NCBI GenBank assembly: GCA_001771575.1
Contig: MEUD01000001.1
Coordinates: forward strand, 894,815 to 958,814
DNA from: a candidate division WOR-1 bacterium RIFOXYB2_FULL_45_9
GTDB lineage: Bacteria > Margulisbacteria > WOR-1 > O2-12-FULL-45-9 > XYB2-FULL-48-7
DNA length: 64,000 bases
Reading direction: 5' to 3'
This document shows, one piece after another, positions 18,046 to 27,218 of this stretch. Position 1 is the stretch's first letter; the number at the start of each line of letters is the position of its first letter. The translations under genes and the position numbers were made by a program. A model generated the notes under the pieces. That model ran no database searches. It was not told the DNA's origin and saw only the letters and a list, made by a program, of their open reading frames with translations.

Positions 18046-20147
18046 CCAAAGATAAATCTCAAATGAATGTATTATTGGAAATTGGCTGTGAGGAGATCCC
18101 GGCCCGTTTTATGCCGGGATTTTTGGCAGACCTTAAAGCGAAAGCGGAAGATAAGCTGAAGCGGGAGAGGCTTAGCTTTGGCCAGATCACGACTCTCGGG
18201 ACCAATCGCCGGTTGGCTTTGTTCGTCGAAAATTTGGCCACCGCCCAAACAGACCTATCGGAAGAGGCCAAAGGGCCGCCGGCCGATATCGCCTTTGATC
18301 AATCCGGTAATCCCAAACCTCCGGCGATCGGATTTGCCAAAAGCCAGGGAATTGATCTTAAAGAGATCATTGTTAAGCCGGTTGGCGAAAAAAAATATCT
18401 CTTTGCCAAAATCGAACGTAAAGGAGAAAAGACAGCCCGTCTCCTTCCCACCCTTCTCCCCGAGATCATTACTTCTCTTTATCAACCGCTGGCGATGCGC
18501 TGGGGAGACCTCGACTTTAAGTTCATCCGCCCCATTCATTGGATCGTCGCGCTTTATGGAACGAAGGTGGTTAACTTCGAACTGGCCGGGATCAAGACCG
18601 GCGCCAAAACACTTGGCCATCGTTTTGCCGGAGCATCGGCCGTCCTTAAAATTAAAGAAGCGAACCTCTCCGCGTATCAAAAACAGCTATTAAAACTCGG
18701 CGTGATCGTCGACCAGGAAGCAAGAGCCTCGTTGATCAGGGAACAGGTTGAGGCGATCGCAAAAAAAGCCGGGGCCAAAGCCCTGATCCCTGACGATCTA
18801 TTAACCGAGGTCAACTTTTTAGTAGAAAAACCGATCACTTATCTTGCCGCCTTTGATCCCAAATTTCTAAAGCTCCCGTCCGAAGTCCTGATCACCTCGA
18901 TGAAAAAGAACCAAAAGTACTTCCCGCTGGTCGATAAGACCGACACTTTGATCGCTAAGTTCGCGGTCGTCACCAACGGCTGTCGCGAAAAAGAGGTGAT
19001 CGAAGGGAACCGCAAAGTTTTAACCGCGCGTCTTTCGGACGCGCGCTTCTTTTTTGAAGAAGATAACAAGCTCCCCCTCAAAATGCGGATTGCCGACCTG
19101 GCCGGGATCGTCTTTTTTGAAAAACTCGGCTCGCTGGCAGATAAAACGGAGCGGGTCGCCAGGCTGACCGCCTATATTGGCAAGCATCTGGCGCTCAGGA
19201 ACGGCTCTCTGGAACTTGCCGACCGGATCGCCCGACTTTGTAAGGCAGACCTAACCACGAAAATGGTCTATGAATTCCCTGAATTACAAGGGACCATGGG
19301 AAAGATTTACGCCCTCGCTTCCGGTGAAGACCCGATCGTCGCCCAGGGGATAGCTGAACATTATTTCCCGCGCTTTGGCGGCGACGACCTGCCGCTGACC
19401 CCTGAAGGAACGACGGTCGCCCTGGCCGACCGGCTCGATTCGCTTATCGGCTATTTTTGCGTCGGCGCGGTCCCGACCGGGTCCGTTGACCCTTACGGCT
19501 TGCGCCGGGCGGCCCTGGGGATCATCCGGATCATACTGGAAAAGAAGATCAGCCTTCCGCTCGATGAAGCGATCGAACACGGTTATAATTTGTTCAATAA
19601 AGGGGAAACGGGCCATCAAGATTTCCCCAAGATCAAACGCCAGCTTTTGGATTTCCTGTTCTCCCGTCTTAAGCCGATCCTGATCGACCGGGGGATCCGC
19701 TACGATATCGCCGACGCCGTTTTAACCGACTGCTCCGACATCAGCCTCTGCGCCGAAATCGCCGACGCCGTCATGAAAACAGCGGACGAAAAATGGTTCC
19801 AGGATATCGTCCGTTCCGCAGACCGGATCGGGCGGATCGCCAAAGAAGCGCGGCGGGAATCGGTCGTGGCCGGCGACCTGATCGAAAAAGAAGAAAAAGA
19901 ACTCCACGAACTCTACCTCAAGGTCAACTGGGAAACCGCGGCCTCGATCCGCGACGGACAATGGGAAACGGTCCTGCGCCAACTCTCCAAACTGACCCCG
20001 GCGGTCGATCTTTTTTTTGATAAGATCCTGGTCATGCATCAGGAAGAGCGGATCAAAACCAATCGTTTGGCCCTGCTTAAAGCCTTGGAAAAGACCTATC
20101 GCCTCGTCGCCGACTTCAGCAAGATCGTGATCGACGGCAAGAAGTAA
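18042..20147 (+). CDS. glyS: Glycyl-tRNA synthetase beta subunit
   Basis: The 701-aa tRNA-binding subunit has the family start [35 protein letters not shown], the HD-like region around [10 protein letters not shown], the [17 protein letters not shown] signature and a C-terminal anticodon-binding domain. The start at 18042 overlaps the glyQ stop (ATGA). A second ATG at 18063 is close to the usual N-terminus. Translational coupling with glyQ is likely. Confidence 0.94.
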   Translation: MTKDKSQMNVLLEIGCEEIPARFMPGFLADLKAKAEDKLKRERLSFGQITTLGTNRRLALFVENLATAQTDLSEEAKGPPADIAFDQSGNPKPPAIGFAKSQGIDLKEIIVKPVGEKKYLFAKIERKGEKTARLLPTLLPEIITSLYQPLAMRWGDLDFKFIRPIHWIVALYGTKVVNFELAGIKTGAKTLGHRFAGASAVLKIKEANLSAYQKQLLKLGVIVDQEARASLIREQVEAIAKKAGAKALIPDDLLTEVNFLVEKPITYLAAFDPKFLKLPSEVLITSMKKNQKYFPLVDKTDTLIAKFAVVTNGCREKEVIEGNRKVLTARLSDARFFFEEDNKLPLKMRIADLAGIVFFEKLGSLADKTERVARLTAYIGKHLALRNGSLELADRIARLCKADLTTKMVYEFPELQGTMGKIYALASGEDPIVAQGIAEHYFPRFGGDDLPLTPEGTTVALADRLDSLIGYFCVGAVPTGSVDPYGLRRAALGIIRIILEKKISLPLDEAIEHGYNLFNKGETGHQDFPKIKRQLLDFLFSRLKPILIDRGIRYDIADAVLTDCSDISLCAEIADAVMKTADEKWFQDIVRSADRIGRIAKEARRESVVAGDLIEKEEKELHELYLKVNWETAASIRDGQWETVLRQLSKLTPAVDLFFDKILVMHQEERIKTNRLALLKALEKTYRLVADFSKIVIDGKK

Positions 20148-20917
20148 TGCCCCGTTATTTGGCGGCCGGCCTGCTCGGACTTCTTTTACTTTCCCTCCCG
20201 GCTTCCGCCAGGTTCATCAGCCTGCGAACATCGATTACCGCTTCGGTCTCCGGTAAAACAGCTCTGGTCGAAATTTCCGCGGTAAATAAAGGGGATGAAG
20301 CGGCCTATGGCGTTTGGAGCGAGTTTTCTGTTTTGGGGGAAACCTATACCGACCTCAACAAGCGCGACCTTCCCCCAACAGCCAAATATCGGGTCAGCCG
20401 CGCTATCCCGCTGGCCGGGCAAAAAGGGAGCTACCCTCTGCTTCTCACTCTTCATTACACCGACGCCAATCAGTACCAATTTTCCACCCTCTCCGCCGTG
20501 CTCCTTAGCATTGGCGGCGAACCGAAACCACCCGTTCTGGGAGTGCTCAAACCGGCCGCTTTCTCCGGGGATGGGAAGTTGGAGCTTGGGTTAAAAAATC
20601 TATCCACCCGGGAAACGACCGTCCACCTGGATCTTTTCCTGCCGCGGGAGCTATGTACGGATTTTCATCCGATCGACATCAAGCTGGCGGCCGGTTCGAG
20701 CCGAACAATGAAGGTCGAAGTTACGAACTTTTCCGCCCTGCCGGGAAGCACCTATCAATTATTTCTTATCGCCGAAACGGATGGGAGCAAGCACGCGACG
20801 GCGATCATTCCCGGAAGGGTCCGGATCGAAGAACCCGGGATTAACCCGGCCTGGCTGATCGTACCACTTGCTTTTTTGGGGGTATTTTTTCTTGCGGCAC
20901 AATTTATTAAAAGATAA
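20147..20917 (+). CDS. Secreted, C-terminally membrane-anchored protein of unknown function
   Basis: The 256-aa protein has a signal peptide (LLGLLLLSLPASA), two beta-rich domains that look Ig-like (about 25-125 and 130-225, with LKNLSTRETTVHL and VEVTNFSALPGSTYQL) and a C-terminal membrane helix (WLIVPLAFLGVFFLAAQF) with a basic end. It starts one base inside the glyS stop. Together with the next genes (membrane protein, two glycosyltransferases) it suggests a cell-surface glycan or export function. No named family is recognised. Confidence 0.7.
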   Translation: MPRYLAAGLLGLLLLSLPASARFISLRTSITASVSGKTALVEISAVNKGDEAAYGVWSEFSVLGETYTDLNKRDLPPTAKYRVSRAIPLAGQKGSYPLLLTLHYTDANQYQFSTLSAVLLSIGGEPKPPVLGVLKPAAFSGDGKLELGLKNLSTRETTVHLDLFLPRELCTDFHPIDIKLAAGSSRTMKVEVTNFSALPGSTYQLFLIAETDGSKHATAIIPGRVRIEEPGINPAWLIVPLAFLGVFFLAAQFIKR

Positions 20918-22940
20918 AACCAATTTAACCGCGCAATTAATTGCGCGGTTAAATTTAGTAGACCTGATCGGTTTGTTCCTTATTTTCGCATATCTCCTAA
21001 CATATTTTGACCCACGGCTTCTCTTTTCTAAAACTATAACGACCGGCGGCGACACCGGCTCTCATTATTACACCGCCGTTTATTTAAAGGAAATCCTCCT
21101 GCCGCAAGGGAAGATCATGGGGTGGCTACCGGGCAATTACGCCGGATTCCCTCTTTTCTATCATTATTTCCCTCTCCCTTTTCTTTTAATTGTTCTGGCA
21201 AGCTATCTGATCCCCCTGCCGGTCGCCTTTAAACTGGGGACGGTCATTGGGACCTTCCTTCTCCCGCTGGCCGCCTATTACGCGTTTCGGAAATTGCGCT
21301 ATCCTTTTCCGATCCCGATCTGCGCCGCGATACTAACCCTTCCCTTCCTTTTTATGGAAGCGAACAGCATGTGGGGAGGAAATATTCCAAGCACCCTGGC
21401 GGGGGAATTTTCTTACAGTCTGGGGATCGCCCTCCTCTTTTTCTTTTTTGGTTCACTGTATGACGGGATAAGAAACAACACTAAACTACTTCTCAATGGA
21501 ATATTGGTCGCTTTGATGGCGCTAAGTCACGGCTACGCGGTCATTTTTTCGATCGTCATCGGCAGTTATTTTCTATTCAATCGCGCTGCCTTCCGCCGGA
21601 ATGCATGGTACTTGATCCGTGTTTTTGGCCTCGGTTTCCTGCTTAGCTCTTTTTGGCTCATCCCCTTTCTCTTTACCCTCCCCTACGTCACGGAATTTGT
21701 CACCGCCTGGCGGATCAATTCGCTCCTGGAAGTTTTGCCGATCATCCTCTGGCCCGGGATAACCTTAAGCCTGGCCGCCTTGTTATTGAACCGGGCCGAC
21801 GAGCGGACCCGATATTTCGCTTACTGCGCCGGATCATCTCTCCTGCTTTATTTTCTTGCCCCGCGGATCGGGATGCTCGATATCCGTTTTATCCCGATCC
21901 TGCAGATCTTTGCCGCGATCTTTGGAGCAACCGTCATTCTCCCTGTCCGGCGCCGGATCAAACAGATCAGGCTCCTCCCCGCGATCGTCTTGCTGGCATC
22001 GCTCCTTTTTACCGGAGCTAACGTCACCTATATCAAAGGATGGATAAATTGGAATTACCAGGGGTTTGAAGGGAAGGGAAGCTGGCCGCTTTTCCAGCAG
22101 ATCAATAACTATCTACGCTCAAACGGCTCCGGCCGGGTGGTTTACGAACACTCGCCGCTGACCAATGTCTTTGGGACCGAAAGAGCGTTTGAATCGCTTC
22201 CTCTTTTTTCCGGCCGGAACACCCTGGAAGGGCTCTACATGCAGTCAACCATCAGCTCCCCATTTGTTTTCTTTATCCAATCGCAGGTTTCCAGTGTCTG
22301 TTCCGCCCCTTTCCCGCAATACCGGTACGGCCGGCTCAACCTGAAATCGGCGATCCCAAGATTAAAACTTTTTAACGTCGGCCAATACATCGCCAGAAGC
22401 CCGGAAGCCAAGGGAGAGGCGAACCGGCTCAAAGAATTCCGTCTGGAAAAAACTTTTGGAGAATATAATATATATCAATTGACCGTTAATTCTAACCGCT
22501 ATGTTGAGCCGCTCGACCGTCAGCCGATCGCCGTTAACCCAAACAATTGGAAACGGGAATTTTTTATCTGGTTCGCTTCCGATCAAGTGAGCGGACCGCC
22601 GCTGGTCGCCGCCGAAAACCGGGAAGCAAAACAAACGTATCCGCCGCTAAACCACCACAGGATCACGGAAGAGCTAAGACCGGAAGAGGTCGTTTTTACC
22701 ACCGCTCACGTCGGATATCCCCACCTGATCAAGATCTCCTATCACCCTAACTGGCAAGTCGTTGGCGCGAAAAGGATCTATCTTGCCTCTCCCTCTTTCA
22801 TGCTGGTCTATCCCGACCAGCCCGAGGTCAAAATATTTTTCAGCCGGGGTTTGCCGGAATATTTCGGCGGCGCTTTAACCCTGGCCGGTATTTTCTTGTT
22901 GATCTTTGGTATAATTGCCGGCAATGGCAGAAAACGTTGA
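20868..22940 (+). CDS. Polytopic membrane protein of the PTPS-related / GT-C-like type
   Basis: The frame encodes up to 690 aa with about 11 membrane helices. An early GGDTGSHYYTAVYLKE loop and GYPHLIKISYHPNW near the C-terminus resemble membrane proteins annotated as 6-pyruvoyl-tetrahydropterin synthase-related, which have a GT-C glycosyltransferase layout with an acidic first loop. The start is uncertain: the 20868 TTG overlaps the upstream gene by 50 bases, and a TTG at 20973 directly before the first helix is also possible. The 34-bp palindrome lies inside the first 30 codons of the long form. It probably acts on a lipid-linked sugar, with the next two genes. Confidence 0.65.
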   Translation: MLFWGYFFLRHNLLKDKTNLTAQLIARLNLVDLIGLFLIFAYLLTYFDPRLLFSKTITTGGDTGSHYYTAVYLKEILLPQGKIMGWLPGNYAGFPLFYHYFPLPFLLIVLASYLIPLPVAFKLGTVIGTFLLPLAAYYAFRKLRYPFPIPICAAILTLPFLFMEANSMWGGNIPSTLAGEFSYSLGIALLFFFFGSLYDGIRNNTKLLLNGILVALMALSHGYAVIFSIVIGSYFLFNRAAFRRNAWYLIRVFGLGFLLSSFWLIPFLFTLPYVTEFVTAWRINSLLEVLPIILWPGITLSLAALLLNRADERTRYFAYCAGSSLLLYFLAPRIGMLDIRFIPILQIFAAIFGATVILPVRRRIKQIRLLPAIVLLASLLFTGANVTYIKGWINWNYQGFEGKGSWPLFQQINNYLRSNGSGRVVYEHSPLTNVFGTERAFESLPLFSGRNTLEGLYMQSTISSPFVFFIQSQVSSVCSAPFPQYRYGRLNLKSAIPRLKLFNVGQYIARSPEAKGEANRLKEFRLEKTFGEYNIYQLTVNSNRYVEPLDRQPIAVNPNNWKREFFIWFASDQVSGPPLVAAENREAKQTYPPLNHHRITEELRPEEVVFTTAHVGYPHLIKISYHPNWQVVGAKRIYLASPSFMLVYPDQPEVKIFFSRGLPEYFGGALTLAGIFLLIFGIIAGNGRKR
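20922..20955. repeat. Perfect 34-bp palindrome, copy 3
   Basis: This is the longest family member. Ends AATTTAACCG/CGGTTAAATT flank core AATTAATT, with variable trinucleotides CGC and GCG. It starts five bases after the stop of the upstream gene and lies near the uncertain start of the large membrane protein. Confidence 0.85.
22910..22915 (+). promoter_or_regulatory. -10 box (TATAAT) before the glycosyltransferase at 22924
   Basis: A perfect TATAAT sits inside the end of the upstream gene and ends eight bases before ATG 22924. No -35 match is convincing, so it may be a weak internal promoter. Confidence 0.4.
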
Positions 22941-23835
22941 ACTTTCGGTTATTCTTCCGGTCCGCGACGAGGCAAAAAACCTTCCGGATCTTTTTTCTCG
23001 TCTGACTCGGGTCCTTCAGCCGCCGATTAGTTATGAACTTATCCTGATCGACGACGGAAGCCGCGACCGCTCCTGGGAACTGATCAAAAATGCCGCCGTA
23101 ATCGACCCCAGGATCAAGGCCCTCCGTTTTTCCCGCGGCTTTGGCCATATGGCGGCCCTCACCGCCGGACTTGACCTGGCGGCGGGAAAAGCGATCGTGA
23201 TGATGGACGCCGACCTCCAGCATCCTCCGGAATTGCTCCCCAAACTCGTTGAAAAATGGCGCGCCGGCGCGGAGATCGTCACTACCGTCAGACGAAAAAA
23301 CAGCCTGGCCTCCCGATTGTTCTATCGGTTGATCAATTTACTCGGCAAACTGACCCTGCCGGATGGAGCGGCCGATTTTCGCCTGCTGGACCGGCGGGCG
23401 GCCGATTCGCTCAAAGGACTGCGGGAACAAGCCCGCTTCTTAAGGGGACTGGTCAACTGGCTCGGTTTTCGCCAGGAGATCGTCGAATACCAGGCGCCGG
23501 CCCGTCCTAACGGAAAAAGCAAATATTCGTTCCGCAAAATGGTCTCTTTTTCTCTTGACGCCATTTTTTCCTTCTCGGTCCTCCCATTGCGGCTGGCAGC
23601 GATATTCGGGCTCCTGGCCGCGGCGGCCAGCTTTATTTATTTGGGCTATACCCTCTACATCCGCTTCTTTACCGACAAAGCGATCGAAGGCTGGGCCTCC
23701 GTCCTGGGAGCCCTCCTTTTTATCGGCGGGATCCAGCTCGCCTTCCTGGGACTTCTTGGCGAATATATCGGCCGGATCTACGAAGAAGCGAAACAGCGAC
23801 CCCTATATATCATAAGCGAAAGGACCGGAAAGTAA
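22924..23835 (+). CDS. Family 2 glycosyltransferase, GtrB/DPM1-like
   Basis: The 303-aa protein has a GT-A domain: LSVILPVRDEAKNL, LIDDGSRDRSW, an MMDADLQHPPE metal-binding site and DFRLLDRRA. Two C-terminal helices follow (about 225-250 and 262-290). Such enzymes move a sugar from a nucleotide to undecaprenyl or dolichyl phosphate at the cytosolic face, supplying lipid-linked sugar for GT-C enzymes such as the upstream gene product may be. The ATG at 22924 is preferred; it overlaps the upstream gene by 17 bases. Confidence 0.88.
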   Translation: MAENVELSVILPVRDEAKNLPDLFSRLTRVLQPPISYELILIDDGSRDRSWELIKNAAVIDPRIKALRFSRGFGHMAALTAGLDLAAGKAIVMMDADLQHPPELLPKLVEKWRAGAEIVTTVRRKNSLASRLFYRLINLLGKLTLPDGAADFRLLDRRAADSLKGLREQARFLRGLVNWLGFRQEIVEYQAPARPNGKSKYSFRKMVSFSLDAIFSFSVLPLRLAAIFGLLAAAASFIYLGYTLYIRFFTDKAIEGWASVLGALLFIGGIQLAFLGLLGEYIGRIYEEAKQRPLYIISERTGK

Positions 23836-23838
23836 CCG

Positions 23839-24552
23839 ATGAAGATAATTGTCGTCATGCCGGCGTATAACGCGGCCAGGACGATCGAGAAAACTTATCG
23901 CGATATCCCGGCCGGCTCGGTCTCCGACATCGTTCTTGGCGATGATTGTTCCACGGATAATACCGTCGAGATCGCCAGGCGGCTCGGCTTAAGGGTCTTA
24001 AAGACCGAGCAGAACGTCGGCTACGGCGGCAACCAAAAAATGCTCTACCGGGAAGCGCTCGCCCGCGGCGCCGACGTCATCGTCATGCTCCACCCTGACT
24101 GGCAGTATGACGCGACCAAAATCCCGGAGCTGGTCGCCCCCATTTTGCGCGGCGAAAAAGATCTAATGATGGGTTCGCGCCTCCTGGGAGGGAAAGACGG
24201 GACCCTGGCCGGCGGCATGCCTCTATATAAATATATTTCCAATCGTTTTCTCTCGTTTGTTGAGGAGCGCTCCTTCGGCCTCCATCTTTCCGAATACCAT
24301 TCCGGTTTTCGGGCTTACAGCCGCAGGGTCTTGACCAGCATCCCTTTTGAGCGCTTTTCCAACGACTTTGTTTTTGACACGGAGGTCCTGTCCGGGGTCG
24401 CCGCCGTCGGCCTTTTCGCCGGGGAGATCGCAGTCCCCTGCCGCTATTTTCCCGAAGCTTCGGAGATAAATTTTCGCCGGAGCCTGATCTACGGCCTGGC
24501 GACCCTCTGGGTCTGCGTTAAGCATTTTTTCCGTAAACAATTACCCGCTTGA
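23839..24552 (+). CDS. Family 2 glycosyltransferase, soluble
   Basis: The 237-aa enzyme has only a GT-A domain: IIVVMPAYNAARTIE, VLGDDCSTDNT, NVGYGGNQK, an MLHPDWQYD site (DxD replaced by HPDWQYD), HSGFRAYSR and DFVFDTEVL. It follows the membrane-bound glycosyltransferase by three bases, so the two likely work on the same surface glycan or lipid-linked sugar. The donor is unknown. Confidence 0.85.
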   Translation: MKIIVVMPAYNAARTIEKTYRDIPAGSVSDIVLGDDCSTDNTVEIARRLGLRVLKTEQNVGYGGNQKMLYREALARGADVIVMLHPDWQYDATKIPELVAPILRGEKDLMMGSRLLGGKDGTLAGGMPLYKYISNRFLSFVEERSFGLHLSEYHSGFRAYSRRVLTSIPFERFSNDFVFDTEVLSGVAAVGLFAGEIAVPCRYFPEASEINFRRSLIYGLATLWVCVKHFFRKQLPA

Positions 24553-24576
24553 ATTTACCCATCATGATGCTAGAAT
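24549..24576 (+). promoter_or_regulatory. Promoter of the pilin cluster
   Basis: TTGAAT (24549-24554), a 16-base spacer and TAGAAT (24571-24576) end nine bases before the first pilin ATG, which has no Shine-Dalgarno sequence. Confidence 0.65.
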
Positions 24577-24585
24577 TCATGCTAA

Positions 24586-25104
24586 ATGAAGTCACAGCGC
24601 CCAGCGCGCCGCATCCGATCCGGATTTACGACAATCGAACTGATCATCGTCATGGTCGTTATGGTGATCGTCGCGACCTACACTTTTATTTCCATTACCC
24701 CTTATCGCGGGGTCAAGCTCGACTCAGCGGCAAAAAAAGTCGCTTTTGACCTCTCCTACGCCAGGAACATGGCACAAGTCATGACCGAATGGTACGGCGT
24801 CACTTTTGAAGCGGCGCCGAACAATTCATACACCATTTACAAAACCGACGGGACGACCGATTCCATCATAGCCGACCCCTCTGGAGGACCATTTAGTGTC
24901 AATCTCGCCCAGGTCTTTAACGGGGTTGAGATCTCGGTTATAAATATCACTGGCGGCAAAAAGGTTGAGTTCAACCCTTTGGGAGCTCCCTACATCAACA
25001 AAGGAGGGGCCGCGGTTTCTTCTGAAGCGACCATCACCTTAAGCTTCCAGGGAAGGACCAAAAACATTTACATCACCCCAAACACCGGGAGAATTCACGA
25101 CTGA
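24586..25104 (+). CDS. Type IV pilin-like protein (GspH/FimT type)
   Basis: The 172-aa prepilin has a basic leader and a class III cleavage site before FTTIELIIVMVVMVIVATY (Gly-1, Glu+5), then a beta-rich globular domain. This pattern fits a minor pilin or pseudopilin that primes pilus assembly. It heads a run of four overlapping genes with pilin-like N-termini. Confidence 0.85.
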   Translation: MKSQRPARRIRSGFTTIELIIVMVVMVIVATYTFISITPYRGVKLDSAAKKVAFDLSYARNMAQVMTEWYGVTFEAAPNNSYTIYKTDGTTDSIIADPSGGPFSVNLAQVFNGVEISVINITGGKKVEFNPLGAPYINKGGAAVSSEATITLSFQGRTKNIYITPNTGRIHD

Positions 25105-25487
25105 TGAAAAAAGGCTTTTCCTTAATTGAACTGGTCATCGCCATCGCTCTCCTGGGGATAGTCATGTATTCCTTGATCACGATCTACATCACCACCGGGC
25201 TGAAAGGCTCGACCGCCGAGATCTACACCGTCGCCCAATATCTGGCGGCGGAAAAGCTGGAGCAAACGCTCGGCGGGTCGTTTGCCCTGGTAACCAACCA
25301 GGCGCAGACTAATTTTACCGGCGACTTGAATCAGTACACTTTTCAGATCAGTTTCAACTACACCACTCCCGCAGATTTCAACGCCAGCGTCACCGGACCG
25401 ACTGATTATAAAAAAGTCGCCGTTTTGATCCGTCATCCCAGACTGGGGAGCCCGCTTGAGCTCGCGGTCATCAGGGCCAATTACTAA
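25104..25487 (+). CDS. Minor pilin (PilV/GspI type)
   Basis: The 127-aa protein has a short leader and the prepilin motif KKGFSLIELVIAIALLG (cleavage after Gly, Glu+5). A tyrosine/threonine-rich C-terminal domain follows. The ATG overlaps the stop of the preceding pilin gene (TGATG). The family helps start pilus fibres. Confidence 0.85.
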   Translation: MKKGFSLIELVIAIALLGIVMYSLITIYITTGLKGSTAEIYTVAQYLAAEKLEQTLGGSFALVTNQAQTNFTGDLNQYTFQISFNYTTPADFNASVTGPTDYKKVAVLIRHPRLGSPLELAVIRANY

Positions 25488-25488
25488 C

Positions 25489-25968
25489 ATGAAAAAAGGT
25501 TTTTCTTTAATTGAAAGCATCATTGTAATAACGCTTCTCGGCCTGATGTTTTCCGGGATCGCGATCTTTATCCAGGAAAGTATCAACTCCTGGCTCTTTT
25601 TCAGCACGCAAAAAGAGCTCCTCTCCGAAGCAACCGGGGCGATGAGCCGAATGACCAGGGAGCTAAGGCTGGCCGATAAAAACGTCAACATCATCGTCTA
25701 CACCACAACGCAGGTGACCATTCGTGACGTTCAGGGAAATGAGATCACCTTCGCGCAGGACGGCGCTTATCTTAAACGGAACAACGATATTCTCGCCGGA
25801 AACCTGACCGTTCCCGGCGGGCTGTATCTCCGCTATTTGAAAGAGGACGGGACCGACGCCTCAAACATGAACGCGGTCCGCTCCATCTGGATCCGTTTGA
25901 CCATGGTCAGGGAAAATAGCAAAGTAGTCCTTGAATCGTCGGCTAAAATAAGGATAAAAAAACTATGA
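25489..25968 (+). CDS. Minor pilin (PilW/GspJ type)
   Basis: The 159-aa protein starts MKKGFSLIESIIVITLLGL, with the class III prepilin signature and Glu+5. The ATG at 25489 is preferred to an upstream start at 25456 because it is one base after the previous stop and gives a standard leader. The globular part begins near TQKELLSEATGAMSRM, as in GspJ-like pseudopilins. Confidence 0.85.
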   Translation: MKKGFSLIESIIVITLLGLMFSGIAIFIQESINSWLFFSTQKELLSEATGAMSRMTRELRLADKNVNIIVYTTTQVTIRDVQGNEITFAQDGAYLKRNNDILAGNLTVPGGLYLRYLKEDGTDASNMNAVRSIWIRLTMVRENSKVVLESSAKIRIKKL

Positions 25969-27164
25969 ATAGACGCGGAGTAACTCTGGTTGCGGTAATG
26001 TTTATCATTTTGACAATGACCATGCTGGTCATCTCCTTAAGTTCCCTCTTTTACTCCAGCAGTTCCCTGGCGGTCAGGGGCTATTATTCCCTCAAGACCT
26101 TCTATATCGCCAACACCGGCCAGGAATATTATTTCAAGCTATTAAGCCAGGACCTGGACTGGTCAAATCCCCCTTTCCCTGAAACAAAGGCTTTTAACGG
26201 CGGTTATTTTTCAATCGCCACATCCAGCGCATCCAAGGATTCCATCGTCGTAACCGTCACCGCCGTCCTAACCGCGGAGGGAACAACCTATATTCGGATC
26301 ATCAGGCCGTCATACGGCAGGTCCATAGGAAGCGGCTGGGCTAATTATTCACTATATTTCGCCGGCACCGCGATCGGTGATGATGAAACGGACATAGGGA
26401 ACAACGTCGTCATCAACGGAGACATTTTCTTAAATTCCGATGTCGACCTGGGAAGCAACGTTGATGTCAACGGTGATCTATTGGCCACCGGCTGGATCGA
26501 CGGCTCAACCAGCGAGGTCGCCGGCGTCGCCAGTCCGTATGAAGCGACCCCGGAAGGGTTCCCGGTCCTTGATACGACTTATTACGACGCGGAGATCGCC
26601 AGTGCGGAAGCCCTCCCACCCCTAAACCGGACCCTATCCGGCACCATCAGCGGAACTTATTATGTTAACGGCAATTTAATAATCGGCCAAAACTCCACTG
26701 TTCAAAATAACGCTAAGTTTGTCGCTTCCGGCAATATCACGATCAACAACAATGTCAACATCGGGGACAACACAACTTTCATCTCCGGCGGAACGATCAC
26801 CATCAACAACAACGTCGAGATCGGGACGGGAGGTCTCTTTTTCGCTTCGATCGGCATTTCGATCAATAATAATTTGGAGGCCGGCACCGTCACGGTCGGC
26901 GGAGGAACCACCTTCCTGACCCCCGGTTACGTTGACATCAACAACAACTGCGACATCGCCGGTTTCATATACGCCGGCACATCAGTTGATATCGGGGAAA
27001 ACGCCAACTTTACCGGGAACATCATTGGCGGGTTCCTGGACAGCATCGGCAACAACAGCACGATCACCCTAAGCGGCACCGTAGTCGATTATGACGCCAT
27101 TTCCGGTCTCCCCGCCACAACCGATGCCAGTATCGACGTGACCGGCTGGGAAGAGATCTACTAA
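25965..27164 (+). CDS. Pilin-associated protein with predicted beta-solenoid (399 aa)
   Basis: The N-terminus (RGVTLVAVMFIILTMTMLVI) resembles PilX/GspK-type pilins but lacks the usual Glu+5. Residues about 230-385 hold repeated strands of the type INNNVNIGDNTTF, with recurring Asn-Asn and Gly every 16-24 residues, like bactofilin or pectin-lyase solenoids. It overlaps the minor pilin gene by four bases. It may be a tip adhesin-like component or envelope scaffold; that role is inferred. Confidence 0.7.
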   Translation: MNRRGVTLVAVMFIILTMTMLVISLSSLFYSSSSLAVRGYYSLKTFYIANTGQEYYFKLLSQDLDWSNPPFPETKAFNGGYFSIATSSASKDSIVVTVTAVLTAEGTTYIRIIRPSYGRSIGSGWANYSLYFAGTAIGDDETDIGNNVVINGDIFLNSDVDLGSNVDVNGDLLATGWIDGSTSEVAGVASPYEATPEGFPVLDTTYYDAEIASAEALPPLNRTLSGTISGTYYVNGNLIIGQNSTVQNNAKFVASGNITINNNVNIGDNTTFISGGTITINNNVEIGTGGLFFASIGISINNNLEAGTVTVGGGTTFLTPGYVDINNNCDIAGFIYAGTSVDIGENANFTGNIIGGFLDSIGNNSTITLSGTVVDYDAISGLPATTDASIDVTGWEEIY

Positions 27165-27182
27165 AACCAGCCGGATGTCGAA

Positions 27183-27210
27183 TTGACAATCGTCCCTTTT
27201 CCGATATAAT
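27183..27210 (+). promoter_or_regulatory. Consensus promoter of the pilMN-O-P-Q operon
   Basis: Perfect TTGACA (27183-27188), a 16-base spacer and perfect TATAAT (27205-27210). The -10 box ends eight bases before the ATG at 27219, so the message should be leaderless or nearly so. Confidence 0.82.
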
Positions 27211-27218
27211 TACCGTAA

